Assembly: GCF_002086115.1 (NCBI RefSeq)
Contig: NZ_MVHJ01000002.1
Span: forward strand, 248,001-312,000
Source: Mycolicibacterium bacteremicum
GTDB lineage: Bacteria > Actinomycetota > Actinomycetes > Mycobacteriales > Mycobacteriaceae
DNA length: 64,000 bases
Reading direction: 5' to 3'
Both the position numbers and the translations under genes were made by a program. This document shows positions 55,459 through 64,000 of this stretch, piece after piece (within the stretch, counting starts at the first letter, position 1; each line of letters begins with the position of its first letter). The notes beneath the pieces were generated by a model, which saw only the letters and a program-made list of their open reading frames with translations, did not search any database and was not told where the DNA came from.

Positions 55459-56117
55459 CGGTAGATGCCCTCGCGCAGGGCGGTGGCCACCGCGCCGGTG
55501 CGGTCACCGACCCCGAGCTTGCGGTAGATGGAGCTCAGGTGGGTCTTGACGGTTTCCTCGCCGATCACCAGCTTGGCGGCGATCCCGCGATTGGACAGCC
55601 CGCTGACCACGAAGGACAGGATCTCGCTCTCACGCTGGGTCAGGCCCTGCCGGGCACCCGGCCAGAACTCGTCGCGCTGCAGCCGGGCGGCCGTGTCGGC
55701 GGCGCGGGCCGCCAGTCCCGGGTCGATGGCCGTCTCGCCGCGGCGGGCCAGTTCCAGCTGACGCACCAGCTCATCGCTGCTGATGCTCTTGAGCAGGTAG
55801 CCCGACGCACCGACCCGCAAGGCCTGGAACAGGTACTGCTCATCCTCGTAGACCGACAGCATGACCACCTTGCGGTCCGGGTCGCGTTCGCGCAGCGCCA
55901 GGCAGAGATCGAGCCCGCTGGATCCCTGCATGCGCACATCGCACAGGACGATGTCGGGGTCCAGGTCGGCCACCACGGTCAGAGCCCGCTCGGCGCCGAC
56001 GGCCTGACCCACCACCTGCACGCGGTCCTCGAAGCTGGTGAGCATCGCCTTGAGACCCTCGATGACCATCTCGTGGTCGTCGACCAGCACAAGGCGCATC
56101 GGGCTGGACGGCGCCAT
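55455..56117 (-). CDS. NarL/LuxR-family response regulator
   Basis: The protein has 220 residues. The receiver is fully equipped: VDDHEMV acidic pair, phospho-acceptor Asp60 in IVLCDVRM, VMLSVYEDE and GYLLKSIS. The C-terminal HTH is LTQRESEILSFVVSGLSNRG then EETVKTHLSSIYRKLGVGD. ATG at 56117 is favoured by an upstream GGTGGGG; ATG at 56099 (six codons later) is possible. It precedes and overlaps the partner kinase gene. Confidence 0.92.
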   Translation of the reverse strand: MAPSSPMRLVLVDDHEMVIEGLKAMLTSFEDRVQVVGQAVGAERALTVVADLDPDIVLCDVRMQGSSGLDLCLALRERDPDRKVVMLSVYEDEQYLFQALRVGASGYLLKSISSDELVRQLELARRGETAIDPGLAARAADTAARLQRDEFWPGARQGLTQRESEILSFVVSGLSNRGIAAKLVIGEETVKTHLSSIYRKLGVGDRTGAVATALREGIYR

Positions 56118-56221
56118 GGCCCCACCATAGAGCCGGCGGCGGGCCGGCAGGCCCAACTTGGCCTGCCCAATCCCCCTTGCGGGGGACGCGCCGCGAATGT
56201 GAGCTGGGCCACTCTTGTCCG

Positions 56222-57031
56222 GTGACCGCGACAGACGAGAAGACCGGCTGTACCGAGCCGAGCGCAGCGACGGCGACGTACCTGTTCCGCAACACCGATC
56301 CGCTGCGCGCGGTGATCTTTGATCTCGACGCGCTGACCGACCTGCGCTTCGACGGCTACCGCGCGGTGTTCAACGCGGCCTTCGCCGCGCTGAACCTGCC
56401 GCTGCACTGGAGTGTGGAACGGTACCGCCGACTGCTGGCGCTGCCCGACGAGCGGCTGCGGGTGGCCGCCGAACTGCGCAAGCACTGCGTCGGGACCGAA
56501 TGCGACGTGCTGGTCGACCTGCTCGTCGACGAGATCTGCGCGACCAAGGACATGATGTTCGACGAGATGATCCTGGATGCCGGCCTGCCGCCGCGCGCCG
56601 GGCTGTGCGACCTGATCACCGATGCCTTCGTCGCCGACGTGCCGATCTGCGTCGTCACCGACGGGCGGCGGCGGTGGGCCCAGCCGCTGGTGCACCAGCT
56701 CGTCGGGGCCGGGCTGGTCGAGGCCGTGGTGACCGCCGACGACATCGGGGTGCCGCCGGACGGGACCGCCCTGTTCCGGCATGCGCTCGCCGAGTTGGGC
56801 ATCGGCCCGCGGGACGCGCTGGCCGTGGTCGGCTCGGTTCGCGGTCTGCGTGCGGCCGACACCGCCGGGCTGGCCACCGTCCTCATCGACGCCGATGCCG
56901 AACACTCCGGGCCGCACGCGGCGGTCGCGGTGCGCGCCGACTACGCCGGCGCCGCGGGCGCACTGCGGTTGTCGCAGTGCCGGCGGCTGCACACCCAGTG
57001 GTGGGACGCGCACACCCCGGCGGCGGCCTGA
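56222..57031 (+). CDS. HAD-like hydrolase
   Basis: This is a 269-residue protein (GTG start) with HAD motif I VIFDLDALTDL, a helical cap, motif II in ICVVTDGRRRWAQP (TDG in place of S/T), and a late acidic region (VGSVRGLRAADTAGL, IDADAEHS). The Asp pair of motif I is intact, but motif IV is degenerate (no clear GD-x3-D), so phosphatase activity is uncertain. It resembles beta-phosphoglucomutase/phosphatase-type HADs. It is divergent from the response regulator gene. Confidence 0.75.
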   Translation: MTATDEKTGCTEPSAATATYLFRNTDPLRAVIFDLDALTDLRFDGYRAVFNAAFAALNLPLHWSVERYRRLLALPDERLRVAAELRKHCVGTECDVLVDLLVDEICATKDMMFDEMILDAGLPPRAGLCDLITDAFVADVPICVVTDGRRRWAQPLVHQLVGAGLVEAVVTADDIGVPPDGTALFRHALAELGIGPRDALAVVGSVRGLRAADTAGLATVLIDADAEHSGPHAAVAVRADYAGAAGALRLSQCRRLHTQWWDAHTPAAA

Positions 57032-57068
57032 GACCGGCCGCGCCGATCCGGCAGACCTGCACCGGTCG

Positions 57069-57545
57069 TCACAGCGCCACCCAGATGCCGAAGAACCAGA
57101 AGCCCCATTGACCGAAGTCGGCGTCGAATACCGGGGTGACGGTCTGGCCCCAGTACTCGAAGGGCGGCGGGGGCGGTGCCCATGGTGGCGGTGGCGGCCC
57201 GAATCCCCACGGCCGCGGCGGTGGAGGAGGTGGCCCGAAGCCCCAGGGCGCGGGACCGTCGCCCCACGGCGGCCGCTGCCCGTGCCAGTGCGGGTCGCCG
57301 GGCGGGGGCCCGCCATCGGGACCGCCGGGGCCGCGCCACTGTCCGGGCGGTGGCCCGCCCGGACCCTGCCGAGGTGCGGGCGGGCCGGAGCTTCCCGGCG
57401 GTGGTGCCGGCGGACCGCAATGCGCCGCGGGCGGACCGCAATTCGGTCCCGGCGCGGCATCGGCCACGCCGGAGCCGGCGCCGATGGCCGTCAGGCCGAT
57501 GGCTCCGGCGACGCCGACCGCGGTGAGGAGTTTTGTCACACTCAT
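57069..57545 (-). CDS. Secreted Pro/Gly-rich protein
   Basis: The protein has 158 residues. A clear signal peptide (LLTAVGVAGAIGLTAIGAG, cleavage near VADA) is followed by about 90 residues of Pro/Gly repeats with GPPAP, GPGGPPP and WGFGPPPPP blocks, then a short aromatic C-terminus (FGQWGFWFFGIWVAL). The function is unknown; such proteins are common in the mycobacterial envelope. Codon composition matches the neighbours. Confidence 0.78.
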   Translation of the reverse strand: MSVTKLLTAVGVAGAIGLTAIGAGSGVADAAPGPNCGPPAAHCGPPAPPPGSSGPPAPRQGPGGPPPGQWRGPGGPDGGPPPGDPHWHGQRPPWGDGPAPWGFGPPPPPPRPWGFGPPPPPWAPPPPPFEYWGQTVTPVFDADFGQWGFWFFGIWVAL

Positions 57546-57684
57546 CTCGAACTCCCAAGGGGATCAGGTTTTCCCGACCTGGAGTCCACGGTCACCCTCG
57601 AACCTGCGAACAGGCTGTGGTGATCCGCCGAGATTGGTGTTCGCCGACGCCGATCAGGCCGCCGGCGTTCTGCGGGTGACCGCG

Positions 57685-58572
57685 CTAACCCTGGCGCAGC
57701 GCCTCGATGACGGCGCTGAAGTCCAGCCCGCTGTGCTCGGCGTTGAAGTCGGCGTAGATCTGTGCGGCGTGCGTGCCCAGCGGGGCATTCGAACCGGTGG
57801 ATTCGACCGCCGCCATGGCCAGACCGAGGTCCTTGTTCATCAGGGCAGTCGCAAAGCCGGGCTTGAAGTCGTTGTTGGCCGGCGAGGTCGGAACAGGGCC
57901 GGGCACCGGGCAATTGGTGCTCACGGCCCAGCAGTTGCCCGTCGCCCCGGTGATCACGTCGAACAACTTCTGCTTGTCCAGTCCCAGCTTCTCGGCGAGC
58001 ACGAAGGCCTCGCCGACGGCGATCTGCTGCACCGCCAGGACCATGTTGTTGCATACCTTGGCGGCCTGGCCCGCGCCTGCGCCGCCGCAGTGGATGACCT
58101 TGCCCGCCATCGGATCCAGCACCGCCGTGGCCCTGGTGAAGGCGTCATCCTCGCCGCCGACCATGAAGGCCAGCGTGCCCGCCGCGGCACCCTTGATGCC
58201 ACCGGAGACCGGCGCGTCGAGCTGGGCGAAGCCGGCGTCGAGGGCCTGTCGATGGATCTCGCGGGCGTCGTCGACGGAGATGGTGGAGGTGTCGATGAAC
58301 AGCGCACCGGCCTTGGCCGCCGGCAGCACCTCGGCGTAGACGGCCTTGACGATGGCGCCGTTGGGCAGCGAGGTGATCACGACATCGGCCTCGGCGACCG
58401 CTGCCGCGCCGGTGTCGAACGTCGTGATGCCCTTGTCGGCAGCGGCATCCCGCAGGTCGGCGACCGGGTCGAAACCGTGCACGGTGAATCCACCGGACAC
58501 CAGGTTGGCCGCCATCGGTCCGCCCATGTTGCCCAGCCCGAGAAAAGCGACGGTGGTTGTCTCATTGCTCAT
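57685..58572 (-). CDS. mmsB: 3-Hydroxyisobutyrate dehydrogenase
   Basis: This is a 295-residue enzyme of the beta-hydroxyacid dehydrogenase family. The NAD site is FLGLGNMGGPMAANL, the substrate loop is DAPVSGGIKGAAAGTL, and the catalytic Lys lies in GQAAKVCNNMVLAV. It oxidises 3-hydroxyisobutyrate to methylmalonate semialdehyde in valine breakdown. It is last in the mmsA-fadE9-mmsB operon and 17 bases after the fadE9 stop, the order of Rv0753c-Rv0751c. Confidence 0.94.
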   Translation of the reverse strand: MSNETTTVAFLGLGNMGGPMAANLVSGGFTVHGFDPVADLRDAAADKGITTFDTGAAAVAEADVVITSLPNGAIVKAVYAEVLPAAKAGALFIDTSTISVDDAREIHRQALDAGFAQLDAPVSGGIKGAAAGTLAFMVGGEDDAFTRATAVLDPMAGKVIHCGGAGAGQAAKVCNNMVLAVQQIAVGEAFVLAEKLGLDKQKLFDVITGATGNCWAVSTNCPVPGPVPTSPANNDFKPGFATALMNKDLGLAMAAVESTGSNAPLGTHAAQIYADFNAEHSGLDFSAVIEALRQG

Positions 58573-58589
58573 TCGGCCCTCGACCTTCC

Positions 58590-59768
58590 TTATCCGGCGG
58601 CCCGGGCCCGGGCGGCTTCCGCCCGGCCGATGACCACCCGCATGATTTCGTTGGTGCCCTCCAGGATTCGGTGCACCCGCAGATCCCGCACGATCTTCTC
58701 CAGGCCGTACTCCTTGAGGTAGCCGTAACCGCCGTGCAGTTGCAGGGCGGCGTCGGCGACCTCGAAGCACGAGTCGGTGACGTAACGCTTGGCCATCGCG
58801 CACAGTTCGACCTTGTCGGCGGCGCCGGAATCCAGCGCGGATGCCGCGCGCCACAGCATGATCCGTGAGGTTTCCAGCGCGGTGGCCATGTCGGCGAGGG
58901 TGAACCGGATGGTGGGTTCGTCGATCAGCGCGCCGCCGAAGGCCTGCCGGTCCCGGACGTAGCCGGCCGCCTTCTGATGGGCGGTGCGGGCACCGCCGAG
59001 TGAGCAGGCGGCGATGTTGATGCGCCCGCCGTTGAGGCCGTTCATGGCGATGCCGAAACCGGTGCCCTCACCCTCGGGTCCACCGAGCAGCGCATCGGCG
59101 GGCACGCGCACCTGCTCCAGGATGACCTGCGCCGTCGGCTGGGTGTTCCAGCCCATCTTGGCCTCGTTGGCGCCGAAACTGAGCCCAGGTGTGTCTTTCT
59201 CGACCAGGAACGCCGAGATTCCCTTCGGTCCGTCCGCGCCGGTCCGGGCCATCACCAGATAGACGTCGGAGACCCCGGCGCCGGAGATGAACTGTTTGAC
59301 ACCGTCGAGCACCCAGCCTGCGTCTGATCCTGAGCCGTCGCGAACCGCCTTGGTGCGCAACGCCGATGCGTCCGAACCGGCGCCCGGTTCGGTCAGGCAG
59401 TAGCTGGCGATGGTCTCCATGGTGGCCAGCCTGGGCACCCAGGTCTTGCGTTGCTCGAGATTGCCGTAGGTGTCGACCATCCAGGCGCACATGTTGTGGA
59501 TCGAGATGAACGAGGCCAGCGCCGGGTCGGCGGCGGACAGTTCCTCGAAGATGCGCACGGCGTCGATGCGGCGCAGGCCGCTGCCGCCGACATCCTCACC
59601 GCAGTAGATGGCCGCCATGCCCAGTTCGGCCGCCTCGCGCAGCACATCGGTGGGGAAGTGCTTGGTTTCGTCCCACTCCAAGGCACGTGGCGCAAGGCGT
59701 TTGGTGGCGAACGCGGACGCCGTCTCGGCGATCACGCGTTCGTCGTCGTCCAGTTCGAACATCGACAT
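58590..59768 (-). CDS. fadE9: Acyl-CoA dehydrogenase (isobutyryl-CoA type, FadE9)
   Basis: This 392-residue flavoenzyme has YCLTEPGAGSDASAL (FAD/substrate contact), LQLHGGYGYLKEYGLEKIVRD and the C-terminal HRILEGTNEIMRVVIG. The general base is expected near the residue in the YGYLKEYGLE region for this subgroup. Placement between mmsA and mmsB points to isobutyryl-CoA as substrate. Start at ATG 59768; ATG 59762 is a near alternative. Confidence 0.92.
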   Translation of the reverse strand: MSMFELDDDERVIAETASAFATKRLAPRALEWDETKHFPTDVLREAAELGMAAIYCGEDVGGSGLRRIDAVRIFEELSAADPALASFISIHNMCAWMVDTYGNLEQRKTWVPRLATMETIASYCLTEPGAGSDASALRTKAVRDGSGSDAGWVLDGVKQFISGAGVSDVYLVMARTGADGPKGISAFLVEKDTPGLSFGANEAKMGWNTQPTAQVILEQVRVPADALLGGPEGEGTGFGIAMNGLNGGRINIAACSLGGARTAHQKAAGYVRDRQAFGGALIDEPTIRFTLADMATALETSRIMLWRAASALDSGAADKVELCAMAKRYVTDSCFEVADAALQLHGGYGYLKEYGLEKIVRDLRVHRILEGTNEIMRVVIGRAEAARARAAG

Positions 59769-59776
59769 CGTCGGCG

Positions 59777-61297
59777 CTACTGCATCGTGGGGATGACGAA
59801 CTCGGCGCCATCCTTGATGCCCGACGGCCAGCGTTCGGTGACGGTCTTGACCTTGGTGTAGAACTGGATCGAGGCCGGTCCGTGCTGATTGAGATCGCCG
59901 AAGCCGGAGCGCTTCCAGCCGCCGAAGGTGTGGTAGGCCACCGGAACCGGGATCGGCACGTTGACGCCGACCATGCCGACCTGTACCCGGGACACGAAGT
60001 CGCGGGCGGCATCGCCGTCGCGGGTGAAGATCGCGACCCCGTTGCCGTACTCGTGTTCGGTCGGCAGCCGTAGTGCCTCTTCGTAGTCCTCGGCGCGCAC
60101 GATGCACAGCACCGGACCGAAGATCTCGTCGGTGTAGATCGACATGTCGGTGGTGACGTGGTCGAACAGGGTCGGGCCGATGAAGTAGCCCTTCGACAGA
60201 TCCTGATCACCGAAACTCAGCTCGTCGGTGGCGCGCTCGCGGCCGTCGACCACCAGGTCGGCGCCGGCCTCGACGCCCTGGCCGATGTAGTCGCGCACCC
60301 GCTCCAGCGCGGCGCCGGTGACCAGCGGCCCGTAGTCGGCCTTGGGATCCAGGCTGTGCCCGACCCGCAACTGGTTGACGCGCTCGACCAGCCTGTTGCG
60401 CAACCGATTTGCGGTCTCCTCGCCGACCGGGACGGCGACGCTGATGGCCATGCAGCGCTCACCGGCGCTGCCGTAGCCCGCCCCGATCAGGGCGTCGACG
60501 GCCTGATCGAGGTCGGCGTCGGGCATCACGATCATGTGGTTCTTGGCGCCGCCGAAGCACTGGCTGCGCTTACCGTTGGCGGCGGCGGTGGAGTAGATGT
60601 ACTGCGCGATGTCCGAGGAGCCGACGAAGCCGACGGCCTGGATGTCGGGATGGGTCAGGATGGCGTCGACGGCCTCCTTGTCGCCGTGGACGACCTGGAA
60701 GACACCGGCGGGTAGGCCGGCTTCGAGGAACAGTTCGGCAAGGCGCACCGGCACCGACGGATCGCGCTCGGAGGGCTTCAGGATGAAGGCGTTGCCGCAG
60801 GCCAGTGCCGGGCCGGCCTTCCACAGCGGGATCATGGCCGGGAAGTTGAACGGGGTGATGCCGGCGACGACGCCGAGCGGCTGGCGGATCGAGTAGACGT
60901 CGATGCCGCCGCCGGCGCCCTCGGTGAACTCGCCCTTGAGCAGGTGGGGGATACCGATCGCGAACTCGATGACCTCGACGCCGCGCTGGATGTCGCCGCG
61001 CGAGTCGGCGACGGTCTTGCCGTGTTCCAGACTGAGCAGTTCGGCCAGTTCGTCGACGTTCTGGTTGACCAGGTCGATGAACTTCATCATCACGCGCGCG
61101 CGGCGCTGCGGATTCCAGGCGGCCCACTCCCGTTGGGCCTGCACGGCGGAGGCGACGGCGGTGTCCACGTCGGCCTTGCTCGCCAGTAGGACCTGGGCCT
61201 GCACCTCACCGGTGCTGGGGTTGAGGACATCGGCGGTGCGGGTCGAGGCGAGGTTGCTGCGCTTGCCGTCGATGAAGTGCTGAATCTGTGTGGTCAT
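59777..61297 (-). CDS. mmsA: Methylmalonate-semialdehyde dehydrogenase (CoA-acylating)
   Basis: The protein has 506 residues of the aldehyde dehydrogenase fold with the catalytic Cys282 in GSAGERCMAISVAV, VGFVGSSDIAQYIY and PFNFPAMIPLWKAGPALACG. It converts methylmalonate semialdehyde plus CoA and NAD to propionyl-CoA. It is the first gene of the operon, with only a weak ribosome site but a near-perfect palindrome about 33 bp upstream of the start. Confidence 0.95.
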   Translation of the reverse strand: MTTQIQHFIDGKRSNLASTRTADVLNPSTGEVQAQVLLASKADVDTAVASAVQAQREWAAWNPQRRARVMMKFIDLVNQNVDELAELLSLEHGKTVADSRGDIQRGVEVIEFAIGIPHLLKGEFTEGAGGGIDVYSIRQPLGVVAGITPFNFPAMIPLWKAGPALACGNAFILKPSERDPSVPVRLAELFLEAGLPAGVFQVVHGDKEAVDAILTHPDIQAVGFVGSSDIAQYIYSTAAANGKRSQCFGGAKNHMIVMPDADLDQAVDALIGAGYGSAGERCMAISVAVPVGEETANRLRNRLVERVNQLRVGHSLDPKADYGPLVTGAALERVRDYIGQGVEAGADLVVDGRERATDELSFGDQDLSKGYFIGPTLFDHVTTDMSIYTDEIFGPVLCIVRAEDYEEALRLPTEHEYGNGVAIFTRDGDAARDFVSRVQVGMVGVNVPIPVPVAYHTFGGWKRSGFGDLNQHGPASIQFYTKVKTVTERWPSGIKDGAEFVIPTMQ

Positions 61298-61329
61298 GAC
61301 ATCCGTCCAGTGTGCGGTGTGATCCGAGA

Positions 61330-61347
61330 TACTTGGATATCCTAGTA
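61330..61347. promoter_or_regulatory. Palindrome upstream of mmsA, candidate operator
   Basis: TACTTGGATATCCTAGTA pairs at 8 of 9 positions about a GATATC centre. It lies 33 bp upstream of mmsA within a short intergenic region (84 bp) shared with the convergently placed rmlC stop. No regulator gene is adjacent. A TTGGATATC core is also found at 52266. Confidence 0.45.
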
Positions 61348-61381
61348 ATGGGTCGGGTCGGACGCAAGGGGCGGGGGCGGT

Positions 61382-62985
<1,604 letters not shown>

Positions 62986-63008
62986 CTAGTCGCCGTCTCC
63001 ACGTGGCC

Positions 63009-63070
63009 CGCGAGTGTGCGAGTTGTCTGTTCCGAGCCCGGCGTGTCGAGGTGCAGACGCGCACGCTCGC
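63009..63070. repeat. Imperfect inverted repeat of the GCGAGTGTGCG type
   Basis: CGAGTGTGCG (63011-63020) faces CGCACGCTCG (63060-63069), nine of ten pairs plus one G-T. Inner segments GTCTG and CAGAC pair as well. The element fills much of the 103-bp gap between rmlB and the LLM oxidoreductase. The shape matches intergenic palindromes I recall from fast-growing mycobacteria; that link is from memory. Confidence 0.55.
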
Positions 63071-63079
63071 CGGAAGGGT

Positions 63080-63937
63080 TCAGTTCTGGTTTTGCAGGCC
63101 GAGCGGGCCGGCCAGCTCGGTGAGCGTGGGCACCAGCTTGTCCCAGCCACCGAGGACCTGGATGGCCACGTGATCGGCCCCGGCGTCCAGATGCTGGTGC
63201 AGCCGCGCCGCGACGGCATCGGCCGTCCCGTGTGCCACCACCGCGTCGATCAACCGGTCGCTACCCGGCTTGGCGATATCGTCCTCGGTGAAGCCGAGCC
63301 TGCGCCAGTTGTTCAGGTAATTGCTGAGATCGAGATAGAAGCCGACCGCCCCGCGGCCCACCTCGCGGGCCTCGTCGACGTCGGTGCTGAGCACGACCTT
63401 GTGCTCGGGAGCCAGGAACACCGTCTTCCCGATCAGGTTGTGGGCCTGACCGGTGTGCTGCGGAGTGGTCAGGTAGGGATGGGCGCCCGCACTGCGGGCC
63501 GCCGCCAGCTTGAGCACCTTCGGGCCGAGTGCGGCGACCACCCGCCGGCTGGTCGGTACGTGCGCCGCGTCCAGGGCGTCGAGGTATTCGACCAGGACGT
63601 CATAGGGTTTGCGGTACTCCTCGGTGTGTTCGGGATGGCCGATGCCCACACCGAGCAGGAAGCGGCCCGGATACGCCTTCTCCACCCGGTGATAGGACTC
63701 GGCGACCTCGCCGGCATCGGCCTGCCAGACGTTGATGATGCCGGTGGCGACCTGCAGGGTCTCGGTGGCCTCCAACAACGGCTCGACATAGTTGAGATCA
63801 CCCTTGGGTGAGCCGCCGATCCACACTGCGCCGTAGCCGAGCTTCTCGATCTCGGCGGCCTGCTCGGGTGTGGGGGCCCCGAACGTCCAGACGCCGTAGC
63901 GGCCGAGATCGGGCTTGAGGGTCACGGCATCGGTCAT
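63080..63937 (-). CDS. LLM-class F420-dependent oxidoreductase
   Basis: This is a 285-residue TIM-barrel protein of the luciferase-like family. It opens DLGRYGVWTFGAPTPEQAAE and has YGAVWIGGSPKGDL, GIINVWQADAGEVAESYHR and RFLLGVGIGHPEHT, the usual F420-site neighbourhood of mycobacterial members. The physiological substrate is unknown. The end (LTELAGPLGL) recurs at the edge of the window in a second gene just upstream on the same strand. Confidence 0.88.
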   Translation of the reverse strand: MTDAVTLKPDLGRYGVWTFGAPTPEQAAEIEKLGYGAVWIGGSPKGDLNYVEPLLEATETLQVATGIINVWQADAGEVAESYHRVEKAYPGRFLLGVGIGHPEHTEEYRKPYDVLVEYLDALDAAHVPTSRRVVAALGPKVLKLAAARSAGAHPYLTTPQHTGQAHNLIGKTVFLAPEHKVVLSTDVDEAREVGRGAVGFYLDLSNYLNNWRRLGFTEDDIAKPGSDRLIDAVVAHGTADAVAARLHQHLDAGADHVAIQVLGGWDKLVPTLTELAGPLGLQNQN

Positions 63938-63958
63938 GGCGTATCCGTCCTTTTCGTA

Positions 63959-64000
63959 TCAGTTCAGACCCAGCGGGCCGGCCAACTCGGTGAGCGCGGG
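63959..64000 (-). CDS. Second LLM-class oxidoreductase, C-terminal fragment at the window edge
   Basis: The minus strand reads PALTELAGPLGLN then a stop at 63959-63961. This is almost the same as the C-terminus of the gene at 63080, so a tandem paralog continues beyond the window. The gap to the next start is 21 bp, so the two are probably co-transcribed. Confidence 0.7.
   Translation of the reverse strand, partial: PALTELAGPLGLN

Overview
The window is GC-rich actinobacterial DNA from a Mycobacterium sensu lato, most likely a fast-growing Mycolicibacterium-type species. The evidence is a mycofactocin locus (mftE-mftF-mftG), the S10-spc ribosomal protein genes with an atsA-type sulfatase gene embedded between rpsQ and rplN, sppA directly after rplO, SAM-methyltransferases before secY-adk-map, the sigL-rslA pair followed by a MarR gene, and mmsB-fadE9-mmsA. 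This order follows the M. tuberculosis Rv0695-Rv0753 segment as I remember it. I ran no database search.

Layout. 1-3490: end of the mycofactocin cluster (peptidase, glycosyltransferase, GMC oxidoreductase). 3492-9334: accessory genes: a DHA2-type MFS exporter divergent from its probable TetR repressor, a cytochrome P450 divergent from a lipoprotein-like carboxylesterase, and a DUF4442 protein. 9472-15174: promoter, leader, rpsJ to rpsQ (eleven genes) and a strong terminator. 15405-25863: an unusual envelope-polysaccharide cluster inside the ribosomal region. It has two tandem copies of a two-gene module (BcsB-like secreted/anchored protein plus polytopic protein with a large C-terminal domain), a BcsA-like processive glycosyltransferase without PilZ, and a GT-C-like polytopic protein; the first BcsB-like gene is frameshifted. 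25926-29826: sulfatase, LpqN-like lipoprotein and formylglycine-generating enzyme. 29894-34309: promoter, rplN to rplO (ten genes) and a UUCG-loop terminator.

34427-36193 is sppA. 36275-41479 is a compact co-directional set: orphan LuxR-type regulator, acyl-CoA dehydrogenase-like protein, PIG-L deacetylase/methyltransferase fusion, GT2, GT4 and a STAS protein, which looks like an uncharacterised glycoconjugate pathway. An MHS-type transporter and three tandem SAM-methyltransferases follow, one carrying an in-frame 27-bp triplicate repeat, then a 5'-truncated PknH-sensor-domain remnant. 46479-49166 is secY-adk-map. 49169-52229 is a minus-strand set (hydrolase, GMC oxidoreductase, GntR) that sits between map and sigL. 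52398-54199 is sigL-rslA with a visible SigL-type promoter, then a MarR gene. 54223-56117 is a GAF histidine kinase/NarL-type regulator pair, followed by a HAD-like protein and a Pro/Gly-rich secreted protein. 57685-61297 is the valine/propionate-linked mmsA-fadE9-mmsB operon, 61382-62976 is rmlB-rmlC (dTDP-rhamnose), and the window ends in two tandem F420-type LLM oxidoreductases.

The strongest candidate for an undescribed system is the 15.4-25.9 kb cluster; the 36.3-41.5 kb cluster is second. I saw no rRNA, tRNA, CRISPR array, insertion sequence or prophage gene.
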